Shown piece by piece: positions 1 through 5,182 of a stretch of 6,218 nucleotides of DNA. The stretch is from Sulfurovum sp. (GTDB lineage: Bacteria; Campylobacterota; Campylobacteria; Campylobacterales; Sulfurovaceae). Each line of letters opens with the position of its first letter. Within the stretch, counting starts at the first letter, position 1. The stretch is from the NCBI GenBank assembly GCA_030622375.1, contig JAUXGC010000074.1, positions 1 through 6,218 on the forward strand, in the 5' to 3' direction. The translations under genes and the position numbers were made by a program. The notes under the pieces were generated by a model, which saw only the letters and a list, made by a program, of their open reading frames with translations, was not told the origin of the DNA and made no database searches.

Positions 1-214
1 GTTTGGTCCTTCTTTTGAGCAAATAGCTTCCAAAAGAACTGTTCAGGAGATACAAGGTATGATTGTAGACCCAGCGGCAGTTTCGAAATTATTTGGCTAC
101 AAACGCAATGCTATGCCACCATTTAAACTAACCACAGATGAACTTGAAGCTATTACGGATTATATTTTGTCATTTAAGTCTATAGATATAAATAAAACTA
201 TGGAGAACAAATAA
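1..214 (+). CDS. Class I cytochrome c, C-terminal fragment (NirC-like)
   Basis: Only the last 70 codons are in the window; the frame is open from base 2 and ends with TAA at 212-214. The visible part has the end of a small class I c-type cytochrome fold: an early Gly-Pro-Ser-Phe, a Val-Asp-Pro stretch, then Asn-Ala-Met-Pro-Pro-Phe (visible residues 36-41), whose methionine would be the distal haem iron ligand, and a final helix beginning Thr-Asp-Glu-Leu-Glu-Ala. The CXXCH haem attachment motif and signal peptide would lie upstream and cannot be seen. As a periplasmic monohaem cytochrome next to nirJ it is most simply a NirC-like electron donor for nitrite reductase or haem d1 maturation, but a C-terminal cytochrome domain of a larger protein cannot be excluded. 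Its stop codon shares one base with the nirJ start (TAATG), indicating one operon with translational coupling. Confidence 0.75.
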   Translation, partial: FGPSFEQIASKRTVQEIQGMIVDPAAVSKLFGYKRNAMPPFKLTTDELEAITDYILSFKSIDINKTMENK

Positions 215-1344
215 TGTTTAGACTCTCCAATTTACTTAATTCAGTTATTCAGGGAAAACCTGCACGGGTGCTTGATGGGAGCATAGCTATTTGGAACTTT
301 ACTAATCGTTGCAACCTTTCTTGCCTTCATTGCTACTCTAGGGCAGATCTTGATGCAGTAGATACACTTACGACAGATAATATCATGGACACACTGCCAA
401 AACTTAAAGACAATGGAGTGAAGTTTCTTATTTTTTCTGGCGGAGAACCGCTTACAAGAAAAGATATTTATGAGATTGCCCAACGATGTAAAGAGTTGGG
501 CATTGTTACTTATCTTTCGACCAATGGGCTTTATGTTAAAAAGAGTAATGCAGAACAAATTTTAGATACCTTTGACTATGTTGGTATCAGTATTGACGGA
601 TCAGAGAAAGTACATGATGCATTTCGTGGTTTGGAGGGTTCATTTAGAGAGTCTATGAAAGCAGTTGACCTACTTAACAGTTATGGGAAAACAAAGGTAG
701 GCATTCGCTTTACTCTTACCAAAGACACTTATGATGATTTAGCATTTATATTTGATTTGGCAGAAAAACATAATATCCCCAAAATCTATATTTCTCACCT
801 TGTTTACAGTGGTAGAGGTTTAGAAAATTTAGAGATGGATTTGAATAAAGAGCAGCGCATTGTTGCGGTAAATTATATCTTGGATAAGGCTTTTGAATAT
901 CATGAAACTGATAGAGATATAGAGATTGTTACTGGCAATATGGAGATGGATGCTATCCTGTTCTATGATAGATTTATTCAGAAATATCCGGAACATACTG
1001 AGGAGATGAAGTCAAGACTCATAGCGTGGGGTGGGAATTCTGCTGGACGAAAACTATTAAACATAGACAGTGAAGGGTTTGTTAAACCAGACCCGTTCTT
1101 TCCGGTTAAAATTGGGAATATACTTAATCAGGACTTTTCAGATGTTTGGACAAATGAGCCAACAGAGTTACTGCAAAAACTGAGAGTACATCCTAGAAAA
1201 TTGGGTGGAAAGTGTGAAGCATGTCAATATCTGAATATTTGTAACGGTGGTTCACGAAGTAGGGCATATGCTATTTATGGAGATATGTGGGCAGAAGACC
1301 CTTCATGTTATTTGACCGAAGATAAAACAAAGAATGGCTTATAG
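214..1344 (+). CDS. nirJ: NirJ, haem d1 biosynthesis radical SAM protein
   Basis: This cytoplasmic 376-residue enzyme acts late in haem d1 synthesis, converting didecarboxysiroheme toward a (dihydro-)haem d1 precursor by removing propionate side chains. What is seen: the radical SAM cluster motif CX3CX2C at Cys33, Cys37 and Cys40 (RCNLSCLHCYS), the SAM-binding Gly-Gly-Glu-Pro at 76-79, and a SPASM/Twitch-like C-terminal cysteine set at Cys334, Cys337, Cys343 and Cys365 with a Gly-Gly-Ser-Arg-Ser-Arg-Ala segment (345-351). Length is close to that of characterised NirJ proteins (just under 390 residues). The start is supported by GGAG at 202-205, eight bases upstream, inside the end of the cytochrome gene. 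The nearest alternative is AhbC, the last enzyme of the alternative haem b pathway, which shares this architecture. The NirC-like neighbour and FNR-type boxes in the cluster favour NirJ. Confidence 0.88.
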   Translation: MFRLSNLLNSVIQGKPARVLDGSIAIWNFTNRCNLSCLHCYSRADLDAVDTLTTDNIMDTLPKLKDNGVKFLIFSGGEPLTRKDIYEIAQRCKELGIVTYLSTNGLYVKKSNAEQILDTFDYVGISIDGSEKVHDAFRGLEGSFRESMKAVDLLNSYGKTKVGIRFTLTKDTYDDLAFIFDLAEKHNIPKIYISHLVYSGRGLENLEMDLNKEQRIVAVNYILDKAFEYHETDRDIEIVTGNMEMDAILFYDRFIQKYPEHTEEMKSRLIAWGGNSAGRKLLNIDSEGFVKPDPFFPVKIGNILNQDFSDVWTNEPTELLQKLRVHPRKLGGKCEACQYLNICNGGSRSRAYAIYGDMWAEDPSCYLTEDKTKNGL

Positions 1345-1352
1345 CATTAAAA

Positions 1353-1429
1353 GCACCCAAGGTGCGTGGGCACTCTGCCGAAGAGAACTTAGCGTTAGCG
1401 TAGGCAAGATGGGCTTTGCTCATTTGCCG
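1353..1429. repeat. GC-rich, hairpin-rich intergenic island
   Basis: The spacer between nirJ and cobA holds a stretch of about 57% G+C by hand count, well above the AT-rich genes around it. It carries several inverted repeats: GCACC-CAA-GGTGC (1353-1365); an alternative GTGC-N4-GCAC (1362-1373); GGCA-CTC-TGCC (1369-1379); CTCT-N5-AGAG (1373-1385); and a longer hairpin at 1403-1428 with about 11 pairs, one bulged G, one G-T wobble and a three-base loop. A tandem TTAGCG TTAGCG lies at 1389-1400. No T-run follows, so it is not a canonical terminator. It could be a dispersed palindromic intergenic repeat, an mRNA processing or stabilising element between nirJ and cobA, or a small structured RNA. 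The sequence alone cannot decide. Confidence 0.5.
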
Positions 1430-1432
1430 TTA

Positions 1433-1438
1433 TATAAT
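1433..1438 (+). promoter_or_regulatory. Possible -10 element upstream of cobA
   Basis: A perfect TATAAT sits 23 bases before the cobA start, just downstream of the GC-rich island. No TTGACA-like -35 is found at 16-18 bases upstream, but promoters in Campylobacterota often lack one. It could give cobA transcription independent of nirJ. The leader would be short, with the ribosome binding site AAAGGGA at 1448-1454. In an AT-rich spacer such a hexamer can arise by chance. Confidence 0.3.
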
Positions 1439-1461
1439 ATACAAACGAAAGGGAACAATTA

Positions 1462-2196
1462 ATGGGGAAAGTATATTTAACAGGAGCAGGGCCAGGAGAT
1501 ATTGAGCTATTGACAGTGAAAGCTTTGCGTATTATAAGAGAAGCAGATGTCATTATTTATGACAGATTAGCCAATCCTGATATTTTAAAAGAAGCAAAAG
1601 ATGGCTGTGAGTTTGTTTATGTAGGCAAAGAGGATTCTCATCATACCCTTCCACAAGAAGAGATTAATGAAGTGATTTATCAAAGTGCCTTAAAGTATGA
1701 GAATATTGTTCGTTTAAAAGGGGGAGACCCTTTTGTTTTTGGTAGAGGTGGAGAAGAGGGAATATACCTATATGAACGAGGTATTAAGTTTGAGTTTATT
1801 CCAGGAATCACTTCAGCCATAGCAGTACCAGAGTATGCAGGTATCCCTGTGACACATCGAGGCATAACAGTCTCCTTTAGAGTAGTAACAGGGCATGAGT
1901 CAAGTGATAAAAATCATTCACAAATTCCTTGGGAGAACTACAAAAGTGATGATACTATTATATTTTTAATGGGTCTCCATCGCCTTAAGACTATTTGCAA
2001 AAAACTCATAGAGGTAGGAAAAGCAAAAGATTACCCTATAGCAGTTATTAGCCGCGGAACAAGACCTGATGAAAAAACAGTAGTAGGAACACTAGAAGAT
2101 ATTTATGAAAAAGCAAAAGATTTACCTACCCCAGCACTTATTGTGGTTGGTAAAGTAGTGAATTTGAGAGAGCAACTTAGTTGGTTTGAAAAATAA
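1462..2196 (+). CDS. cobA: Uroporphyrinogen-III C-methyltransferase (CobA/NirE)
   Basis: This cytoplasmic 244-residue enzyme transfers two methyl groups from SAM to uroporphyrinogen III, giving precorrin-2, the branch point to siroheme, haem d1 and cobalamin. Family signatures are in order: Gly-Ala-Gly-Pro-Gly-Asp (8-13), Tyr-Asp-Arg-Leu (33-36), the RLKGGDPFVFGRGGEE block (84-99), Pro-Gly-Ile-Thr-Ser-Ala-Ile-Ala (114-121), Gly-Ile-Pro-Val-Thr-His-Arg (127-133), and Phe-Leu-Met-Gly near 168-171. It is a stand-alone SUMT without fused CysG dehydrogenase or HemD domains; its length matches CobA and is somewhat shorter than typical NirE. ATG is preceded by AAAGGGA at 1448-1454 with good spacing. 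Placed between nirJ and the regulator, and with a separate CysG-N-type gene nearby, it probably acts as the NirE of this cluster and may also serve siroheme synthesis. The activity call is firm; choosing nirE over cobA rests on context. Confidence 0.92.
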   Translation: MGKVYLTGAGPGDIELLTVKALRIIREADVIIYDRLANPDILKEAKDGCEFVYVGKEDSHHTLPQEEINEVIYQSALKYENIVRLKGGDPFVFGRGGEEGIYLYERGIKFEFIPGITSAIAVPEYAGIPVTHRGITVSFRVVTGHESSDKNHSQIPWENYKSDDTIIFLMGLHRLKTICKKLIEVGKAKDYPIAVISRGTRPDEKTVVGTLEDIYEKAKDLPTPALIVVGKVVNLREQLSWFEK

Positions 2197-2342
2197 ATTT
2201 TTGTCATAGCACAAACAAATAATTAACTATTTTCATTTCTCATCTTTAAGTTATCTATAGACAAAACAGTGCTATTATTGAAATATATACGTGGGGCTAT
2301 TATTTATGTTTTTTGGTAACTTCTTCACGATTGAATAATAAT

Positions 2343-2348
2343 AAGAGG
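2343..2348 (+). promoter_or_regulatory. Ribosome binding site that favours the ATG at 2356
   Basis: AAGAGG lies seven bases before ATG at 2356, but only four before the in-frame TTG at 2353. The ATG is therefore the better start of the regulator gene, and the extra N-terminal residue implied by TTG is probably not made. Confidence 0.6.
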
Positions 2349-2355
2349 TATATTG

Positions 2356-3060
2356 ATGTTTAAACTCGAAGAGATACCAATGCTTACTACATTGAGCCAG
2401 TCTCATCTAAAAGAACTGTATAATCAAACTCATATTAAACATTTTACTAAAAATAGTATTGTGTTTTATGAAGGTGACGAAAGTGAGTATCTGCACATTT
2501 TACTAGATGGGAATATAAAACTATATAAAACTACACCCAAAGGTACACAGATACAAATTAATCGTTTAGCTGCTCCTGCACTCATAGGGGAGTATGCTTG
2601 TTTTGAGAGGCAGCCTTTTCCTGCAAGTTGTGAATTTGTTACAGATGGTTCAATGGGGCTGCTCCCGTTTAGTATGGTTTATAAACATTTGAATAATCCT
2701 GATTTTTCATTAGAGGTTATAAAATCACTTACAGGAAAAGTAAGCCTACTTTCTGCTTTAGTGCATAAAGAGACGGTACTCTCTTCAGAAGCTAAAGTAG
2801 CTGATTTGATGATTCAAAAATTATCTATATTTCATAGATTGAAAAATAACGAGATTGCTTCTATACTCAACCTTACGCCAGAAACTTTTTCTCGTATTTT
2901 GACAAAGTTTAAAAAAGAGGAGCTTATTAGTGTTCAAAATCATGAAATAATAATATTAAATGAGGCGGCACTTTGTAATATTGTTGAGACTAATACCATG
3001 AAAGATTGCACTAATTGTATTGCACACTTTAAAGAGCAAATTGGATTTAAAGAGAGTTAA
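2356..3060 (+). CDS. Crp/Fnr-family transcriptional regulator (DNR/NNR-like)
   Basis: A 234-residue cytoplasmic DNA-binding regulator. Residues about 25-110 form a cNMP-binding-type beta-roll (Phe-Tyr-Glu-Gly-Asp-Glu-Ser-Glu-Tyr at 37-45, Gly-Glu-Tyr at 78-80), followed by a dimerisation helix and a C-terminal Crp-type winged helix-turn-helix (about 160-200). The recognition helix reads TPETFSRIL; Glu176, Ser179 and Arg180 match the E-x-x-S-R residues by which FNR and DNR contact TTGAT half-sites, and the window holds two perfect TTGAT-N4-ATCAA boxes. The N-terminal cysteine cluster of classical FNR is absent. Cysteines are at 82, 92, 207, 218 and 221, the last two in a C-terminal CXXC. Its position in a haem d1 cluster suggests it answers to NO, nitrite or low oxygen and drives denitrification genes. 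The signal is not decidable from sequence. I saw no convincing box upstream of its own gene. Confidence 0.85.
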   Translation: MFKLEEIPMLTTLSQSHLKELYNQTHIKHFTKNSIVFYEGDESEYLHILLDGNIKLYKTTPKGTQIQINRLAAPALIGEYACFERQPFPASCEFVTDGSMGLLPFSMVYKHLNNPDFSLEVIKSLTGKVSLLSALVHKETVLSSEAKVADLMIQKLSIFHRLKNNEIASILNLTPETFSRILTKFKKEELISVQNHEIIILNEAALCNIVETNTMKDCTNCIAHFKEQIGFKES

Positions 3061-3084
3061 ACGCTCTTCTCCCACTCTTTAAAT
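3045..3084. terminator. Inverted repeat spanning the convergent gene ends
   Basis: Ten-base perfect arms, ATTTAAAGAG (3045-3054) and CTCTTTAAAT (3075-3084), enclose the two overlapping stop codons of the convergent genes. A smaller alternative hairpin pairs AAGAG (3050-3054) with CTCTT (3064-3068). The arms are AT-rich, the loop is long and no T-run follows on either strand, so bidirectional termination is only a possibility. Confidence 0.25.
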
Positions 3085-4049
3085 GCATCATCAAAATATA
3101 CAAGTCTCTGTTTTTTAAACTCTACTGTAGAGTATAGTTTTCCATACTCTGTCAAACCACTCTCTTGTGCCATCTCTTCTATAAGGGCGTCGCACTCCTC
3201 TTGGGTTTTAGCGTGTACCATGGCAAAAAGGTTGTAGGGCCAGTTAGGGTAACTTGGTCTGAGATAGCAGTGACTTACAGCTGAAAATTCTGCCATCTCT
3301 CTACCTATCTCTTCCCCTTTATCTTCTGGTACCGCCCAAACACTCATAGCGTTGGCACCAAAACCAGCTTTTCTGTGGTTTAAAATAGTTGCAAAACGTC
3401 TCATTACGCCACTCTCTTTTAACTCATTTGCAATTTGAAAAAATGCATCATAAGAGAGACCCAGTTTTTCAGTAGCTTTTTTAAATGGCTCTTGTGTTAC
3501 TTCGATATCTTTTTGTAACTCTTTGATGACAGCAATGTGCTGAGGTGTAAGTTTTATCTCTTTATGAGCCAGTTTTTTAACCTTCTCTTTTTTGGCTCTT
3601 TTGCCTGTAGTGTCCATTTTTACAGATATTTTAAACATTTTAAGTGTAGGCAAGATGATAGCATCCTCTGCACCCGTTTTTTCTTTTAGTATGTCAATGG
3701 TTTTTTCCAGCCCAAATTTAGAATCTGGTGCAACTGCCATAGTAAACCAAATGTTATAGTCATGGTTTCTAAGGTAGTTGTGACTTACCCCTGGATGGGC
3801 ATTGATAATCTCAGCAGCTTCGTCTATCTGGTCTTCATCTACTTTAAATGCAACCAAAGAGGATTTATATCCTAACCTTTTAGTGTCAAAAATAGCAGAA
3901 GTTTGTCTGATGATTTTATCATCTTTTAATTTTTGTACGAGAGAGAGTACCTCTTCTTCTGTAGAGTTTAATTTTTCTGCTACAGCCTTAAAAGGTCTTT
4001 CTGTCATAGGGAAGGCATTTTGCATTTCAAATAGTAGTTCATTTTCCAT
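3057..4049 (-). CDS. nirDL: Fused siroheme decarboxylase (NirDL / AhbAB type)
   Basis: This 330-residue cytoplasmic protein has two related AsnC/Lrp-like halves. Each has an N-terminal winged-helix-like part (about 1-55 and 165-222) and a ferredoxin-like ligand domain; a lysine-rich linker (about 149-166) joins them. The first half carries Val-Ser-His-Asn-Tyr-Leu-Arg-Asn-His (88-96) and Ile-Trp-Phe-Thr (100-103), typical of NirD/G/AhbA. The second carries Ser-His-Cys-Tyr-Leu-Arg-Pro (259-265), Trp-Pro-Tyr-Asn-Leu (270-274) and a Glu-Phe-Lys-Lys-Gln-Arg-Leu ending, typical of NirL/H/AhbB. The family removes the acetate carboxyls at C12 and C18 of siroheme, giving didecarboxysiroheme for NirJ. 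The helix-turn-helix parts are an evolutionary relic and should not be read as an Lrp regulator. The ribosome site GGAG (complement of 4060-4063) lies ten bases before ATG. It is transcribed divergently from the cysG-type gene and converges on the regulator with a four-base overlap. Confidence 0.9.
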   Translation of the reverse strand: MENELLFEMQNAFPMTERPFKAVAEKLNSTEEEVLSLVQKLKDDKIIRQTSAIFDTKRLGYKSSLVAFKVDEDQIDEAAEIINAHPGVSHNYLRNHDYNIWFTMAVAPDSKFGLEKTIDILKEKTGAEDAIILPTLKMFKISVKMDTTGKRAKKEKVKKLAHKEIKLTPQHIAVIKELQKDIEVTQEPFKKATEKLGLSYDAFFQIANELKESGVMRRFATILNHRKAGFGANAMSVWAVPEDKGEEIGREMAEFSAVSHCYLRPSYPNWPYNLFAMVHAKTQEECDALIEEMAQESGLTEYGKLYSTVEFKKQRLVYFDDAFKEWEKSV

Positions 4050-4080
4050 TAAGATATTGCTCCATAATTTATTATTTATA

Positions 4081-4086
4081 ATTATA
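4081..4086 (-). promoter_or_regulatory. -10 element of the nirDL promoter
   Basis: On the minus strand, bases 4086 to 4081 read TATAAT. With a transcription start near 4074, the FNR-type box at 4109-4122 is centred at -41.5, the standard class II activator position. The leader to the ATG at 4049 would be about 25 bases and includes the GGAG ribosome site. The agreement of hexamer, box and spacing makes this one of the best-supported promoters in the window, though it is predicted only. Confidence 0.65.
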
Positions 4087-4108
4087 TTTAATTGTAGTCT
4101 ACTTAAAA

Positions 4109-4122
4109 TTGATAAACATCAA
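4109..4122. promoter_or_regulatory. FNR/DNR-type box between divergent nirDL and cysG-type genes
   Basis: TTGATAAACATCAA is a perfect TTGAT-N4-ATCAA palindrome. It lies 60 bases upstream of nirDL and 57 bases upstream of the cysG-type gene. Its spacing to the minus-strand TATAAT is that of a class II activator site. It is likely bound by the Crp/Fnr-family regulator encoded at 2356-3060 or by a homologue elsewhere in the genome. Confidence 0.75.
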
Positions 4123-4144
4123 AACAATTATGATAAACTTTTGT

Positions 4145-4162
4145 TAAATTATGAATTACAAT
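4145..4162 (+). promoter_or_regulatory. Candidate -10 elements for the cysG-type gene
   Basis: Two options exist for rightward transcription. TAAATT at 4145-4150 is a weak hexamer but would place the FNR-type box at -41.5 from a start near 4157. TACAAT at 4157-4162 is a better hexamer, the same as in the 4805-4810 promoter, but puts the box near -53.5 and leaves a leader of only about ten bases. Which is used cannot be told from sequence. Confidence 0.35.
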
Positions 4163-4178
4163 TAACAAAAGGGTACAT

Positions 4179-4745
4179 ATGTCTTTCTTCCCCATCTATA
4201 TGGATATGCAAAATTTAAAAGTATTGGTAGTAGGTGGAGGGTACATCGCTACAGAGAAACTTGAGAAGCTTGTAGATTTTACTACACAGATCACTGTGAT
4301 AGCACTTAGAGTAGAAGAGGAAGCAAAAAATCTCATAGATGAAAATGCATTAACCCTGCATCAAAGAGCTTATGAGGTAGGAGACATACAAGGTTTTGAT
4401 ATCGTTATTGTTGCAACGGATACTGTAGAACTGCACAAATCCATCTATGAAGAGTCAAGAGGAAGCAGGATTTTGGTCAACAGTGTAGATAATACAGACT
4501 ATTGTGATTTTATTTTCCCCTCTTATGTGCAGAAGGGAGATTTAACGATTGCTTTTTCTACAGGAGGCACTTCTCCTGCATTTGCAAAGCAGATACGTCG
4601 TCATTTTGAGAAGATTATTCCAGACTCTGTAGGTGAGTTTTTGCAAAAGATGAAGTCTTTACGCGCAGAGATGCCTAAAGGAAAAGAGCGCATGAAGTAT
4701 TTTGATACTCTCGTGGAAGAGTATTTTAAAAAATATTTTAAATGA
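4179..4745 (+). CDS. Precorrin-2 dehydrogenase / sirohydrochlorin ferrochelatase (CysG N-terminal type)
   Basis: This 188-residue cytoplasmic enzyme matches the N-terminal half of CysG and the Met8/SirC family: NAD-dependent oxidation of precorrin-2 to sirohydrochlorin and, in the bifunctional members, iron insertion to siroheme. The Rossmann dinucleotide motif is Val-Leu-Val-Val-Gly-Gly-Gly-Tyr-Ile-Ala (15-24). Asn101-Ser-Val-Asp104 corresponds to the conserved aspartate of CysG (also residue 104 there), followed by Cys-Asp-Phe-Ile-Phe-Pro (109-114) and Ser-Thr-Gly-Gly-Thr-Ser-Pro (127-133). There is no fused methyltransferase domain; that activity is encoded by cobA at 1462-2196. A short helical C-terminal part (about 147-188) is typical. 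The ribosome site AAAGGG at 4168-4173 lies five bases before ATG, supporting this start over internal methionines at residues 8 and 10. As nirDL needs siroheme, its divergent placement around a shared regulatory box fits a supply role for haem d1. Ferrochelatase activity is inferred from family. Confidence 0.9.
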   Translation: MSFFPIYMDMQNLKVLVVGGGYIATEKLEKLVDFTTQITVIALRVEEEAKNLIDENALTLHQRAYEVGDIQGFDIVIVATDTVELHKSIYEESRGSRILVNSVDNTDYCDFIFPSYVQKGDLTIAFSTGGTSPAFAKQIRRHFEKIIPDSVGEFLQKMKSLRAEMPKGKERMKYFDTLVEEYFKKYFK

Positions 4746-4762
4746 TTTTGACAATATTTGAC

Positions 4763-4788
4763 ATAATCTTGATATAAATCAAGGTTAT
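4763..4788. promoter_or_regulatory. FNR/DNR-type box with extended palindrome
   Basis: The core TTGATATAAATCAA (4769-4782) is a perfect TTGAT-N4-ATCAA box. The symmetry continues outward to 11-base arms (4763-4773 and 4778-4788) with a single mismatch. Two TTGACA sequences start at 4748 and 4758, so TTGA motifs recur about every ten bases, roughly one helical turn apart. The box is centred at -41.5 from the start predicted from the TACAAT at 4805-4810, a class II activator arrangement. It likely controls the TusA-like gene and the membrane protein gene. Confidence 0.8.
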
Positions 4789-4804
4789 CTTAAATATAAG
4801 TCAT

Positions 4805-4810
4805 TACAAT
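4805..4810 (+). promoter_or_regulatory. -10 element of the TusA-like gene promoter
   Basis: TACAAT differs from consensus at one base. It stands in exact class II register with the FNR-type box: start predicted near 4817, box centred at -41.5. The leader is about 18 bases and contains the ribosome site AGGAGA (4825-4830), four bases before the ATG at 4835. Confidence 0.65.
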
Positions 4811-4834
4811 GAAAAAAATTAAATAGGAGATGTT

Positions 4835-5176
4835 ATGTCTGAATTAAATAAAAAAGAGATAGAAGTAGAGGGAGCAAATGTTCCATTTTTCACTTATATA
4901 TTAGGAGAAGATCAAATTTTTGAATTTGATACTTCTAAGTGTGGACCACCAGACCCGATGGTAAATGCAATGGCAGGATTAAAGCTATTGGATGCACCAA
5001 ACAAAAAAGTAGTGATGATTAATCATAAAAGCCCTGGTGGGTTGATTGCTAAGATTGCTGAAAATTATGATATTGATGAGCAAAATCTTGATGATGGACG
5101 TGTAAAACTTATTTTTTCTTATAAATCAGGAGAGAGTGAAAAATCAAATCTTAATGCAAATCATTGTGACGGTTAA
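4835..5176 (+). CDS. Small TusA/DUF2249-like protein
   Basis: A 113-residue soluble protein with no signal peptide or membrane segment. From about residue 28 to 97 its pattern resembles the SirA/TusA/DUF2249 fold: a strand ending in Phe-Asp (31-32), Cys36-Gly-Pro-Pro-Asp-Pro-Met where TusA has its Cys-Pro-x-Pro motif, an amphipathic helix (Val43-Leu52), a strand with Val-Val-Met-Ile-Asn-His-Lys (59-65), a second helix beginning Gly-Gly-Leu-Ile-Ala-Lys, and a final strand Val-Lys-Leu-Ile-Phe (90-94). The N-terminal 25 residues and the Asn/Ser-rich tail with Cys111 lie outside that fold. TusA proteins relay sulfur on the motif cysteine; here the motif is altered, so that role is not assured. 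It has its own FNR-boxed promoter and is followed after six bases by a membrane protein gene, suggesting a joint role in nitrite or NO metabolism. Family assignment is by eye and moderate only. Confidence 0.6.
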   Translation: MSELNKKEIEVEGANVPFFTYILGEDQIFEFDTSKCGPPDPMVNAMAGLKLLDAPNKKVVMINHKSPGGLIAKIAENYDIDEQNLDDGRVKLIFSYKSGESEKSNLNANHCDG

Positions 5177-5182
5177 TGCCTA

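Noticed and set aside
241..558. 105-codon open frame on the minus strand
   Set aside because: It lies wholly inside nirJ, whose protein is clearly recognisable; the reverse translation resembles no family and has no good ribosome site.
2206..2275. Inverted repeat ATAGCAC (2206-2212) and GTGCTAT (2269-2275) upstream of the regulator gene
   Set aside because: The arms are only seven bases and 56 bases apart in AT-rich sequence; no promoter or operator logic could be attached to it.
2278..2291. TTGAAATATATACG as an FNR-type box for autoregulation
   Set aside because: Only the left half resembles TTGAT; the right half does not match ATCAA, so it is not supported as a site.
3057..4049. Reading nirDL as an Lrp/AsnC transcriptional regulator
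   Set aside because: The two-half architecture with SHNYLR and SHCYLRP/WPYNL motifs is that of siroheme decarboxylases, whose DNA-binding-like domains are not evidence of regulation.
3802..4218. 138-codon open frame on the plus strand
   Set aside because: It is antisense to the N-terminal part of nirDL, crosses the divergent promoter region, and overlaps the cysG-type start. It is low-complexity and serine-rich, as expected for a shadow.
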